Positions 1 through 9,300 are shown, counted from the first letter of the stretch. The stretch: DNA of 64,000 nucleotides from Fontivita pretiosa (GCF_050410795.1 NZ_CP191258.1:682001-746000); one strand, 5' to 3'. Made by a program: numbers and translations. The notes: a model not told the origin generated them from the letters alone.

Positions 1-402
1 GCTGAACTCCACCGATTGCCACTTCTTTCCGTCCAGCAGCGTGTCAAGACGATACTTGCCTTGCGCCGCCGGCCGCTCGAGCACCAGCCTCAGCCAGCCG
101 CTGCGCTGGCCCTTCAGATCCAGCTCGTTTTCCGCCACAACCTGCTGCCCCGCATCCAGCGCGATCCACCGGGACGTAAGTGTCCTGGCCTTGGCGTCGG
201 GCTTGAGCTGGAAGACGACATGCAGATGTCTGGAAGGCGGCAGCGTCGTCGTGGGGTAGACTGCGCTTCCGTCGGCGGCGATCTCCAGACACGGCGTGAG
301 CAGTTCCTCAGTCCCGCTTTTTGCCAGGGCGGGCATCGGCAACCCCATCGACAACAGCGACGAGAACAGTGCGGCAATAAAGACAGGCGAGCTTGGGCGC
401 AT
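1..402 (-). CDS. Secreted protein, partial (C-terminus beyond window)
   Basis: An open frame runs on the minus strand from an ATG at 400-402 through the window start without a stop, giving the first 134 codons. The N-terminus is a clear signal peptide: MRPSSPVFIA, then a hydrophobic stretch ending in PMPALA before KSG, so the product is exported. A Shine-Dalgarno AGGAG lies about 7 nt upstream of the ATG. The visible mature part is beta-rich with no recognised catalytic motif (for example KPDAKARTLTSRWIALDAG). Its role is unknown. It lies upstream of, and may be co-oriented with, genes left of the window. Confidence 0.7.
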   Translation of the reverse strand, partial: MRPSSPVFIAALFSSLLSMGLPMPALAKSGTEELLTPCLEIAADGSAVYPTTTLPPSRHLHVVFQLKPDAKARTLTSRWIALDAGQQVVAENELDLKGQRSGWLRLVLERPAAQGKYRLDTLLDGKKWQSVEFS

Positions 403-505
403 GAACTGGCTCCTTTCCCGAGCGAGGTGTTGTGGCTGCCGACAGACCGTGAAAGTCCGTCTGCGAAACAGAACTGCACTGGAAATGCGGCGACCTGCGG
501 GGCCA

Positions 506-2554
506 TTATATCCGAGCAGAGCCGCGGCGGCGCCTTCGCCGGCACATGAAGATGCCCGCCGCCATCGCTCCCGCCGCCGCCATGCTCGGCTCGGGCGTAA
601 CCGCAATCCGAGACAGTGTCGCACCTTCGATGTTCATCAGGTTCCAGTAAAACGTCTTCTCCTGCCCGTCGTTGGCGCTGGCGTAGACCAGCATGAGGTT
701 GAACCCCCCGGCGGTGGTTTCGCTGACGCTGTAGCCGAACGTTCCCCCCGCCGCCGTCAGCTCATCCTTCACCGCCTGGATTCCCTGCGTCGTGCCCTCG
801 ACCTTCAGCAGCACGTACACGTCGAGCTGCGCCGGATCCAGACCGGTGAATCGCACGTAGCCGATGTTGCTCGTCGGATGAATCACCAGCGGTGCATAGA
901 CTCCCGGGCTTGGTTGAGGAATCAGCAGCGGCGTGGATTGCCCGAAGCGATCCGCCTCGGCGGGAAGATACACCGGCTGTGCGGCAGTGAGCCGCGCCGG
1001 GCCGCCGACGCGCGCGATGAACACGCCGCTGCTGCCACCGCTGAACTTGGCCCGAAAGGCAAGCTGTCCGTAATCGTTGAACCCCACCTGCCGCCCATCC
1101 TGCCCGCCCGATGCGCCGGCGAAAGTGAAACCGCTCAGTGTCCGCACATCTCCGGGTGCAACGGTGAATGCGTCCCCGGTTCGCAATACTTTCACCACCT
1201 GCCCGTAAGGATCCACCGCGTACAGCGCGTCTCGATTGCTGCTGACAACTCCGCTGCCTGTCAATTGCGTGAAGAATGCGACCTGACCTGCGGCGTTCAC
1301 GATCGGCTCGCCGAAAAATCCGAAGTTCACCCCGCTGGAGGTCCCGGGCGCCGCCTGTCCGGTCATGGCGCGCAGTTGTAGATCCCCGGGCTGACCAGAC
1401 CAGATTCCCTGATCCGCGCCCAGATGTCCGCGGAACGCAACGTGACCCCCGCCGCCGATCCGCGCATCGCCAAAACCTGTGAAGTTGGCGTTGGTGCCCG
1501 GCGCGGGCGGCGCCGTTACTCCGCTGCGCGCCACCAGCGTCAGCGTCCCGCCCTGCGCCACCCAGATACCGGTGTTGCCGCTGGGGCCCGTGAACCCCAC
1601 AATCGCGATCTGTCCGGCGTCGTTCATCACCGGGTCGCGGAAGTCAATGAATGTGCTGCCCGGATCCATCCCCGGCGCCGTATCGCCACTGCGAACCAGC
1701 AGAGAAGCCGCGTTGGGCGATCCGCCCCAGACTCCGCGCGAGTTGTCGCTCAAGCGCGCCCAGTACGCGACCTGGCCCGTGGCGTTGACCGTTGGCACCC
1801 CGATCGCCTGGTAGCTGGCCGTGCCCGCCCCGGGCGCCGTCGCGCCGGTGCGCGCTACCAGGATCAAGTTATCTGGCGTGCCCGCCCACAATCCGCCGGC
1901 GTAGCTGTTGGTGCTTCCCGTGAATGCCACTTTCCCGGCGCGGCTCATGAATGGCTGCGCTACCGTGTTGTAGGTCGCACCGTCGGGTGTCGTATCTCCC
2001 TTTCGCGCGATCTTCGTGACCGTCGTGCTCGTGCCCGCGCTGCTCGCCAACGCCAGGTTCAGCTCGTCTCCCGTGATCGTGCTTCGCAGCGGCACGTGGA
2101 ACGCCACCCACGCGCCGGCCCCCTCCGCCTGCACCGGCAACGTCACGTGAGGATTTCCATAAGTGGCACTGGGACTGCTGACCGGCGCCGCCGCCCCCTC
2201 GCGAAAAACAAGCGAGAAGCCGGCGCCTGGCCGACCCGACCACATCCCCGTATCGTTCAGATTGTCCGGCACCCCAGAACCCGTCAACGCCGCCATGAAT
2301 GCCAGTTGACCGGCGTTGTTCAGAATCGGAGACGACTGGAGCTGGAAATCCTGCTGGGGGCTGGTGTCGGTCTGAAGAAGCGACAGGTCCGGATCGAAGA
2401 AGCTGTAGAACTGCGCCGTCGTCTGTGGCGCCGCAGCACCGCTGGTGAAGATCGTCGAATAACTGGCGCCCAGGGTCTGCGCGCACAACTCCGCATCTGC
2501 AACCAGCACTGCGGCCCACAATGCCACAGCAGTGGCGACGCGATGCAACTTCAT
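506..2554 (-). CDS. PEP-CTERM protein with NxxGxxAF tandem repeats
   Basis: This is an exported protein of 682 aa. The chosen start is the ATG giving MKLHRVATAVALWAAVLVAD, a signal peptide; GAGAGGA lies directly upstream, and a start 14 codons earlier would only add a charged leader. The mature protein consists of repeated blocks of about 55-60 residues built around motifs such as LNNAGQLAF, MSRAGKVAF, VNATGQVAY, MNDAGQIA and VNAAGQVAF. This is the signature of the choice-of-anchor NxxGxxAF repeat family. The C-terminus has the PEP-CTERM layout: TPEPS, a hydrophobic segment, then a run of arginines, so it should be processed by exosortase/archaeosortase-type machinery and sent to the envelope or outside. 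The molecular function of the family is not known. The domain call is firm and the role is inferred. Confidence 0.85.
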   Translation of the reverse strand: MKLHRVATAVALWAAVLVADAELCAQTLGASYSTIFTSGAAAPQTTAQFYSFFDPDLSLLQTDTSPQQDFQLQSSPILNNAGQLAFMAALTGSGVPDNLNDTGMWSGRPGAGFSLVFREGAAAPVSSPSATYGNPHVTLPVQAEGAGAWVAFHVPLRSTITGDELNLALASSAGTSTTVTKIARKGDTTPDGATYNTVAQPFMSRAGKVAFTGSTNSYAGGLWAGTPDNLILVARTGATAPGAGTASYQAIGVPTVNATGQVAYWARLSDNSRGVWGGSPNAASLLVRSGDTAPGMDPGSTFIDFRDPVMNDAGQIAIVGFTGPSGNTGIWVAQGGTLTLVARSGVTAPPAPGTNANFTGFGDARIGGGGHVAFRGHLGADQGIWSGQPGDLQLRAMTGQAAPGTSSGVNFGFFGEPIVNAAGQVAFFTQLTGSGVVSSNRDALYAVDPYGQVVKVLRTGDAFTVAPGDVRTLSGFTFAGASGGQDGRQVGFNDYGQLAFRAKFSGGSSGVFIARVGGPARLTAAQPVYLPAEADRFGQSTPLLIPQPSPGVYAPLVIHPTSNIGYVRFTGLDPAQLDVYVLLKVEGTTQGIQAVKDELTAAGGTFGYSVSETTAGGFNLMLVYASANDGQEKTFYWNLMNIEGATLSRIAVTPEPSMAAAGAMAAGIFMCRRRRRRGSARI

Positions 2555-2942
2555 TTCCTCTCCCGACTCCTGATCCACTTGTTCCTGCTGGCGCAATCAC
2601 CAAAGCCCCCCGCTGCATAAATGAGGGCTGGGTTTCGTCCGTCCGCCGCAGCCGGGGCGCGCTCCGCCACACCGCACGTCCTTCTTCTTGCGTCCCCGAA
2701 TCTATCTATAAATAATACCCCAACCACCACCCCGGATCGCAGCGAAAAATCTCCGCACCGTTGCGGGCGCTGGTTCGTCCGGACCACAAACTCTCCATTT
2801 CGATAACCTGCAACCGTCGGACTTTGTTCCATCCCCGGCTACGACCAAATATTAAGATCGATTAGTCTCGCTTAGCCCCCGCTGCCCATCTACGCCCGAT
2901 CCGGCTTGCCCCTGGCCCCCGCCGGACTTACCCTTGCATGAC
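2555..2942. other. Intergenic region, divergent promoters expected
   Basis: No credible gene is visible in these 388 bases; the short open frames have no start signal or family resemblance. The region separates two divergent genes. An AT-rich island at 2700-2717 (TATCTATAAATAAT) stands out against the GC-rich surroundings and is the likeliest promoter area for the minus-strand PEP-CTERM gene. A second AT-rich patch near 2847-2866 could serve the plus-strand gene. Neither has a convincing -35/-10 pair. Confidence 0.4.
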
Positions 2943-3452
2943 ATGTTCGACAAGACCTTCGCCAAGTGGTGGCTGACGCGGGTCATTCCCTACGCCGACG
3001 TGCCCCCGGAAAAGCTCTCCGCCGAACGCGAGGCCCTCCGCAAGCAGCACGAGTACAACCGCAACTACGACGAATTCCTGAAGCAGGCTGTCCTGCCCGC
3101 CGTCGAGACGCTGGTCAAACTCCTCTCGGCCAACCGCATTGTTCACCGCGTCTCAAGCTGGGGAAACCAGCTCTCCATACGCGTGCATTTGTCCTGGCGA
3201 TGGGGAGAGCTGGTCATCATGCAAAGCCACGAGGATGCCGTCACCTTCGAACATCACATCATCACCGAAGGCGAAAAACGTGGCGACGATTCGGCCGAGG
3301 ATCATTCCCACCAGTACGACCTGCGCGACCCCCTGCCTCCTTCCGTCGCCGAACAGGAACTTCAGTTCTTCCTCACGCGACTGGCCCAGGACCTGGTTGA
3401 ACCCGAGCCCGAGCCGGAAATCCCCCCGGGCGAAGAACCGCCGAAGGACTGA
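2943..3452 (+). CDS. Conserved-looking hypothetical protein
   Basis: This predicted soluble protein has 169 aa and starts MFDKTFAKWWLTRVIPYADV. An in-frame TTG three codons earlier is a less likely start. There is no signal peptide or membrane segment. The middle (residues about 30-110) is mixed helix and strand with a tryptophan-rich patch, WGNQLSIRVHLSWRWGEL. The tail is acidic and proline-rich (EPEPEPEIPPGEEPPKD), typical of a flexible C-terminus. I do not recognise the family. Codon use resembles real genes here, and the frame is closed at both ends by non-coding sequence. The defence-type remnant follows within about 50 bases. Confidence 0.55.
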   Translation: MFDKTFAKWWLTRVIPYADVPPEKLSAEREALRKQHEYNRNYDEFLKQAVLPAVETLVKLLSANRIVHRVSSWGNQLSIRVHLSWRWGELVIMQSHEDAVTFEHHIITEGEKRGDDSAEDHSHQYDLRDPLPPSVAEQELQFFLTRLAQDLVEPEPEPEIPPGEEPPKD

Positions 3453-3491
3453 GGCCGGTCGCTTGATTGATCGGCGACCTGTGCGATAAGG

Positions 3492-3908
3492 ATGGCGCGC
3501 ATCAATGGGAAAGCCCGTATGAGAAGCAACTCATGCTACGGCCCACACATCCCCACCCTGCTCTGGACGATGAATACCGAGCTGCTCCCCGAAGGCAATC
3601 ACGACGAGTACGGCAACTGCCGCGCGGTGGATGTGGCGGGGCGTGCCATGCCGTTTCAGAAGATTGAAACGATCGACCAGCCGGGCAGCGAGGCTGCTGG
3701 CGCCGGGCAGCTCGAGATGTTCGACCGCAAGACCACCCGCCGCGACGGCTTCAGCAACCGCCTGATCCTGGGCAAGGATCCCCAATCCCGGTATTGTGGG
3801 ATTGGGATCCCCGACAACAAGCTGGTCATGGTCTGACTGCTGAAGGAGCTCAAGGGCACAATCGACCTCATCTACATCGACCCGCCGTTCGACGCAGGAG
3901 CAGAATGA
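3492..3908 (+). pseudogene. Remnant of a site-specific DNA methyltransferase
   Basis: The frame from 3492 reads into MPFQKIETIDQPGS and QLEMFDRKTTRRDGFSNRLI, then DNKLVM, an in-frame TGA at 3834-3836, and LLKELKGTIDLIYIDPPFDA before another TGA at 3906-3908. The order DNKLVM, LLKE, IDLIYIDPPFD matches the N-terminal catalytic block (the DPPY-type motif IV, here DPPF) of large adenine-specific methyltransferases of type III or related systems. All of the rest of the enzyme is missing. The frame is broken by the internal stop and by a palindromic insertion at 3776-3810 between the LIL and DNKLVM parts. It is therefore a truncated, dead gene. The next gene starts inside its last codons. Confidence 0.7.
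3776..3810. repeat. Imperfect palindrome inserted in methyltransferase remnant
   Basis: Left arm 3776-3789 (GGATCCCCAATCCC) and right arm 3798-3810 (GGGATTGGGATCC) are reverse complements apart from one extra C, separated by 8 bases. It interrupts what should be a continuous methyltransferase reading (LIL...DNKLVM), so it looks like a small inserted palindromic element. Confidence 0.55.
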
Positions 3909-4744
3909 GCGACGCTGATTCGACCTCGATCTCGACCAAACACTACTTCGTCGATGAAGCGGGTGATGCGACTCTCTTCGATGCCCGGGGACGCGTCATC
4001 GCCGGCACTGCCGGATGTTCAAGCCACTTCATGCTCGGCGTACTGTCGGTCGCTGATCCCATTGGCTTGAACGACCGCTTCGGCTCGCTGCACAAACAGG
4101 TTCTTGCCGACCCGTTCTACGAGGGAGTTCCGTCGCTCAGGCCCGAGCAGCGCAAGACTGCTGTGCTCTTCCATGCCAAGGACGATATTCCGGAAATACG
4201 CGAGCGGGTTTTTCGACTGCTGGCCGCCGAGGACATCCGGTTCTTCGGTGTCGTCCGCGACAAGCGCGGCGTCGCTGTCGATGTCCGGAACAGGAACAGG
4301 CAGAGCGTGGCATATCGATACCATCCGAACCGGCTTTACGACGAGATGGTGCGTCGACTCTTCAAGAACCTCCTGCACAGGGACGGCTGCTATCAGGTCT
4401 GTTTCTCCCGGCGGGGCAGCAAGGACCGCACCGGGGCCCTCAAAACCGCGCTGGAGCAGGCCCGCGAGAATTTCCGACGCCAGTGGAACATCACGACCGC
4501 CGCACCCATCGAGGTCTCGGCGTTGCCGTCGAAGGACAGCTACTGCCTTCAGGCAACAGACTACCTGCTGTGGGCGCTCCAGCGTCTTTACACGAAAGCG
4601 GAAGATCGGTATCTGAAGTTCCTGTGGTCGAAGGTCGGAGTGATTCAGGACGTGGACGACCGGCGCAGCAACCGCTACGGCGTCTACTACTCCAGCGAGA
4701 ACCCGCTGACGGCGGAGAAGATACAAAAACAGCCAGGGATATAG
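3905..4744 (+). CDS. DUF3800 domain-containing protein
   Basis: This 279 aa soluble protein begins MSDADSTSISTKHYFVDEAG. The start ATG overlaps the stop of the methyltransferase fragment. The motif YFVDEAGDATLF near residues 14-25 and the late LQATDYLLWALQRLY are the two hallmark blocks of DUF3800. That family is predicted to adopt an RNase H-like nuclease fold, with the acidic residues as candidate metal ligands. DUF3800 genes are frequently found near restriction-modification and other defence genes, and here it directly follows a methyltransferase remnant and sits about 1.5 kb before a CRISPR-Cas locus. A nuclease role in defence is inference. The gene itself appears intact. Confidence 0.75.
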   Translation: MSDADSTSISTKHYFVDEAGDATLFDARGRVIAGTAGCSSHFMLGVLSVADPIGLNDRFGSLHKQVLADPFYEGVPSLRPEQRKTAVLFHAKDDIPEIRERVFRLLAAEDIRFFGVVRDKRGVAVDVRNRNRQSVAYRYHPNRLYDEMVRRLFKNLLHRDGCYQVCFSRRGSKDRTGALKTALEQARENFRRQWNITTAAPIEVSALPSKDSYCLQATDYLLWALQRLYTKAEDRYLKFLWSKVGVIQDVDDRRSNRYGVYYSSENPLTAEKIQKQPGI

Positions 4745-4766
4745 GATCGCCGCCGAAGCGGCGATC
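4745..4766 (+). terminator. Hairpin directly after DUF3800 stop
   Basis: GATCGCCGC and GCGGCGATC form a perfect 9-bp stem with loop CGAA, starting at the base after the stop codon. No U-tract follows, so it is a terminator or mRNA 3' stabiliser by position rather than by full intrinsic-terminator criteria. Confidence 0.5.
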
Positions 4767-5199
4767 ACACGGCTTGGAGCCGAGTTTCATCCACTGGCTT
4801 GTTCTTCATCATACGATGGAAGTTCAAAAAGTGATAGGGCGCAAAGCGTGAAACCCGCATCGAACCACGAGACGACCTACGGCTGGCCCAAGCACAACCA
4901 CCCCGAGGCGGTTCCGACGTCTTCGCGCGAGCACGGCTTGGTTCCGTCCAAACCTACGCGTTCTAAAGCCCGGAACTGCGCGCGACTTGGAAGGTGCCTC
5001 TGTTGCGATGCGAAAGATATTGGGTGACGGCGGCATGCAGTTGCTCTAACCGGTGCAAAACGGCAACCTGTTCCGAAGCACTTGTACCGCCAAAGAATCT
5101 GACCGATCCGGCGCTTGCTGAACAGCAACTGAAGCGTCGGATCAAGACAATCAAGGCTTATAAGCGAGGCGCGATCGTCTGCAACGCGCGACATCAACC
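4767..5199. other. Intergenic region without recognisable gene
   Basis: I find no convincing gene in these 433 bases. Several short frames exist on both strands (for example 4994-5203 plus and 4877-5197 minus), but they lack ribosome sites and recognisable motifs and are rich in Cys/Arg artefacts. This may be decayed sequence belonging to the methyltransferase/DUF3800 locus. The promoter of the aldo/keto reductase must lie at its right end. Confidence 0.4.
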
Positions 5200-6126
5200 A
5201 TGATCACCAGATCGCTCGGCAAAACCGGTTGGACCGTCTCAGCCATCGGATTCGGCGCCTGGGGCATTGGCGGGCAATGGGGCCCGGTGGATCGACAAAC
5301 CGCCCTGGACACCATTCGCGCCGCCTACGATGCCGGCGTCAACTTCTTCGATACCGCCGACGCCTACGGCGAGCCGCCGGGGCTGTCCGAACAGCTCATC
5401 GCCGCCGCGCTCAAAGGCGTTCGCGACAAGGTCATCATCGCCACCAAGGTGGGCAACTACGGCCGCCGGCAGCAGCATCCGTTGCCTTTCACCTCGCCGC
5501 TGCACGTGACGCTCTGCTGCGATGCCAGCCTGTATCGCCTGGGCACCGACTATATCGATCTGTATCAGTGTCACCTGGGCAGCGCGCCCGATTACACCGT
5601 CTTCATCGAAGCATTCGAGGACCTGATGCGCAGCGGGAAAATCCGCGCCTACGGCATCTCCTCCAACTCCCTGACCGCCGTCGAACTGTTCAACCGCAAT
5701 GGCCGATGTGCCACCGTGCAGCTTGAATACAGCATCCTCAACCGCGCCGCAGAAAAAGACCTGCTTCCGTACTGCCAGCAGCACGACATCGGCGTGATCG
5801 TCCGCGGGCCGCTGGCCAAGGGTGTCCTGGCTGGCAAATTCACCCCCGATACCCGCTTCACCGATTCGGTGCGCGAAAAGTGGAACGCCGGCGAACAACG
5901 CGAACGCTTCCTTCAGCAGCTCCAGGTTGTCGAGAAACTACGCTTCCTGGAACGACCCGGACGAAACCTGGCGCAGGCGGCGCTTCAGTTCGTCATCGCG
6001 CACCCGGCGGTCAGCCTGGCCATCCCCGGCGCCAAATCCCCCGAGCAGGCCAGGCTCAACGCCGCCGCCGGCCAGCGAACCCTGGACCCCTCCGAACTGG
6101 AAAAAATCCGCGCCGTCTCGGCGTGA
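5200..6126 (+). CDS. Aldo/keto reductase
   Basis: This 308 aa cytosolic NADPH-dependent oxidoreductase has the (beta/alpha)8 fold. The catalytic tetrad can be read: Asp51 and Tyr56 in FFDTADAYG, Lys83 in IATKVG, and His125 in LYQCHLG. The C-terminal cofactor part includes AIPGAKSPEQARLNAAAG, the usual phosphate-binding loop of the family. It begins MITRSLGKTGWTVSAIGFGAW, the standard family N-terminus. The substrate cannot be told from sequence; relatives reduce sugar and other aldehydes or ketones. It stands alone, and its 3' end is convergent with the tracrRNA. Confidence 0.92.
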   Translation: MITRSLGKTGWTVSAIGFGAWGIGGQWGPVDRQTALDTIRAAYDAGVNFFDTADAYGEPPGLSEQLIAAALKGVRDKVIIATKVGNYGRRQQHPLPFTSPLHVTLCCDASLYRLGTDYIDLYQCHLGSAPDYTVFIEAFEDLMRSGKIRAYGISSNSLTAVELFNRNGRCATVQLEYSILNRAAEKDLLPYCQQHDIGVIVRGPLAKGVLAGKFTPDTRFTDSVREKWNAGEQRERFLQQLQVVEKLRFLERPGRNLAQAALQFVIAHPAVSLAIPGAKSPEQARLNAAAGQRTLDPSELEKIRAVSA

Positions 6127-6195
6127 GGCCGCCCGCGCACGTCCAGGCAGACTTTGCTTGTCTCATGGCGCTGATGCTGCCGCCGCTCGCCGCGC

Positions 6196-6234
6196 AAAAA
6201 AAAGAATGCCTTCGCCCAATGAGCGACGGCATTC
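6196..6234 (-). terminator. Rho-independent terminator of tracrRNA
   Basis: On the minus strand GAATGCC pairs with GGCATTC. An inner stem has one mismatch and a 7-nt loop, followed immediately by eight T residues (plus-strand A run 6196-6203). This is the best classical intrinsic terminator in the window and fixes the tracrRNA 3' end. Confidence 0.88.
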
Positions 6235-6309
6235 GGTTGCTCCGTAGAGCATTGCCTGCGAACTCTTCTTCTTGTTACGAAAAGCCGCAGGACCGGGTTG
6301 GTTAGACCT
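6196..6309 (-). ncRNA. tracrRNA of the type II-C CRISPR system
   Basis: Read on the minus strand, the sequence begins GGTCTAACCAACCCGG, almost identical to the plus-strand CRISPR repeat (GTCTAACCAACCCGG). It is therefore an anti-repeat able to pair with the minus-strand form of the repeat (GTTGCGGATTGC...). Pairing can be followed over about 35 nt (window 6274-6308), with one bulged G, two U-U mismatches and a few G-U pairs, ending with GUAAC against GUUGC next to the guide. After the anti-repeat come a linker (AAGAAGAAGAG), a short hairpin (TGCTC-TACG-GAGCA) and a terminal hairpin with a U8 tail. This order matches type II-C tracrRNAs. The predicted length is about 114 nt. The 5' end is inferred from the -10 box. 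Confidence 0.87.
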
Positions 6310-6314
6310 GTTCA

Positions 6315-6343
6315 TGATAATATTCACTTCCCGCTTCATGCAA
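6315..6343. promoter_or_regulatory. Overlapping divergent promoters for cas9 and tracrRNA
   Basis: On the plus strand TG-A-TAATAT (6315-6323) is an extended -10 box placed to start cas9 mRNA near 6330; no good -35 is seen. On the minus strand TATTAT (complement of 6317-6322) is a -10 with TTGCAT (complement of 6338-6343) as the -35, spaced 15 bp. It would start the tracrRNA near 6309-6310, exactly at the anti-repeat. The two -10 boxes occupy the same bases, so polymerase could fire only one way at a time. Confidence 0.6.
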
Positions 6344-6363
6344 GCACTTTTTAAGGGAGGAAC

Positions 6364-9300
6364 ATGGCAAAGACCCTGGGATTGGATCTGGGACCTAACT
6401 CCATTGGCTGGGCCTTGATCGAAGACAACGCCGATGGAACCGGACGACTGATCGACTGTGGCGTGCGTGTCTTTCCTGAAGGGGTGGATGCCTTTGACAC
6501 CGGAAAGGAAAACAGCCGCAGCGAACAACGCCGGATGGCTCGAATGATGCGTCGGCAGATCCGGCGACGGGCGCGCAGGCGGAGGATCGTCGAAGCGGCG
6601 CTGGTCGAAGCCAGGTTGCTGCCCGCCGACGACGTCGAACGCCGGCAGATACTGGCACTGGACCCCTATCCACTGCGCGCCCGGGCCGTCGCCGAAAGGC
6701 TCCAGCCGTTCGAGATCGGACGGGTCATCTATCACCTCAACCAGCGCCGCGGTTTCCTTTCGCTCAAGAAAGTCTCCAAGGCCAAAATCGAGAAGGAACT
6801 GAAGTCGATCGAGAAGAAACGCGCCGCGGATCGCGAGTCCGCCGTGGCCGCCGACGGCGAAGGCGCGATCAAAAAGGAAGACGAATCCAAGATGCTCGCG
6901 CAGATCGAGCTGCTGGCCAGGCGCATCGGCGATCGCACCCTCGGCCAGGCACTGTACGAGCAGCAGACGTCCGCCGCCCGCACCACCAACGGTTCGCCGA
7001 TTCCGCTGCGCATCCGCAACCAGCACACGCGGCGGTTAATGATCGAGGATGAATTCCTGCGCATTTGGGAACACCAGAAGCAGTACCACCCGAACCTGCT
7101 GACCGACGCGGCCTGCTTTGGCACCGTCGGCCGCCAAGATGCCCAGCGCACGCGCGAGCCGATCCCGCGCGATCACTCCAAAACGCCCCTGGAGCAATTC
7201 GGCCTGCACGGACTGATCTTCTTCCAACGTCCCATCTACTGGCCGCGAGAGATGATCGGCATGTGCGAGCTTGAGAAAGGCCATCGTCGCTGCCCGAAAG
7301 CCGACCGGCATGCCCAGCGGTTCCGTATCCTTCAGGAAATCAACAATCTTCGATACACGCCCCCCGGCGTCTTCGACGAGAAACGACTCGACGATCAGCA
7401 GCGCGCCGCCCTCCTCGATGCGCTCGGAAAGAAGGAAAAGATCGAGTTCGATGCGATCCGCAAGCTGCTGGAGCTGCCCGATGGCACAAAATTCAACCTG
7501 GAGCGAGGCGAGCGCAGCAGCATCAAAGGCCACATCACGGACGCCCGCCTCGCCAGGGAATGGAAGGACTGGCACAAGCTGGATGAGCAAACCAGGGATC
7601 GGATCGTGCGAGTGCTCATCGATGCACAGCGAGACTCGGCAACCGCGCGGGAGAAGCTGCTGGCGGAGTTCCGCCTCTCTGAACAGGTTTCCGACGCACT
7701 GCTCTCCGTTGATCTGCCCGACGGGTATGTGAGCCTGTCCTTGAAGGCGATTGATAAACTCCTGCCACACCTGGAGCGCGGCCTGATCCTGATGGGCAAG
7801 ACCCATGCCGACGAATCGGCGATGCGCGCGGCCGGGTATTTGCGCCGCGATGAACTACAGCGCCGCCTGTTCGACAAGCTCCCGTCACTGCAAATGATCC
7901 GCACCGGGCCGCTGGCCGACCTGCCCAACCCCGTCGTCAGCGCCGCCATGCACGAGCTGCGACGCGTCGTCAATGCGATTGTGCGCGAATACGGCCGGCC
8001 CGACGCCGTCCACATCGAGATGGCCCGCTCCCTGAAGATGAGCAGCGAAAAACGCAGGGAGTATAACAAGGCGATCCACGAGCGAGCGGAAGAACGCGAG
8101 CGCATCGCCGGCATCCTGCGCCAGAACAAAATCGTCCCGACACGTGACGCGATACTCAAGTATCGGCTGTGGCAGGAGCAGCAGGAAAAGTGCATCTACA
8201 CCGGACGACCCATCAGCTTTGAGCAGCTCTACAACGGGGAAACAGACATCGATCACATCCTGCCCTATTCGCTCACGCTGGACGACAGCCAGATGAACAA
8301 GGTTGTCTGTTTCCGCGATGCCAACCGCGAAAAGAACCAGCGATCGCCGTACGAATGGCTGGCGGGGCGCGATCCGCAGCGGTTGCGCCAGATCCAGCAG
8401 TGGGCTGAATGCCTGCCCTTTGCCAAGCGCCGAAAGCTCGCGCAGCAGGAAATCAGGAGCGAAGATTTCCTCGAGCGCCAGCTCAATGACACCGGTTACA
8501 TCGCCCGCCTGGCGGTGACGTATCTGGAAATGCTCGTCCAGAACAAGCACGACGTGCAGGGACGCAAAGGCACGTACACGGCCGACCTTCGCCATCACTG
8601 GGGGCTGGATAACCTGCTTGAGTCGCTGCCCGACAGCCCGGCCTGGCAGGAGAAATCCAACCTCTCCCCCGGTGAGAAGAACCGCGCCGACCATCGGCAT
8701 CATGCGCTGGATGCGATCGTCATCGCCCTGACCAACCGCAAGACGCTGGCCGCCATGCACCAGGGCAAGGAAACCGTCAACCACACCGACAAACAAACCG
8801 GCGAGGTCGTCGAGTACCAGCGTTTCACAAAGGACATCCCGCCGCCGTGGGGCATGGACCGCGAAGAATTCCGACAGATGGTGCTCGACAAGCTGCGCGC
8901 GGTGAATGTCTCCCACCGCGTCCGCCGTGGGCTGCGCGGGGCGCTGCACGAAGACTCATTCTACGGCCCCGTCTACTCGCCCAAAGGTGGCCAGCGAGTC
9001 GAAGGCCAGTTCGTCAAGCGCAAGCCGGTCGAGTCACTGACCATGAACGAGATCCAGTTCATCCGTGACAAGGCGATTCGCGAGCTGGTCATCGGGCAAC
9101 TGGCCGCCCATGGCATCAAGCCCGGTCGCGGCGCCGAGAAGGTGCCGCCCAAAAAGATGCAACAGGCCATGGCGGGATTGAAAATGCCATCGGGCGTGCC
9201 CATCCGTCGCGTACGCATCGTCAAAAAGGACGACACCATCCGCCCGCTGCGCGAGGGGCGACCGGATGAGGCTTGGGTCAAGCCCGGCTCAACACATCAC

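Noticed and set aside
1424..2620. A 398-codon plus-strand frame over the first PEP-CTERM gene
   Set aside because: Arginine-rich with no recognisable motif. The minus strand carries signal peptide, repeats and PEP-CTERM.
4877..5203. Short frames on both strands between DUF3800 and the aldo/keto reductase
   Set aside because: No ribosome sites, no family likeness, and a composition rich in Cys and Arg. I treat the region as non-coding or decayed.
7885..8949. A 354-codon minus-strand frame within cas9
   Set aside because: The cas9 reading has all catalytic motifs. The antisense frame has none and no ribosome site.
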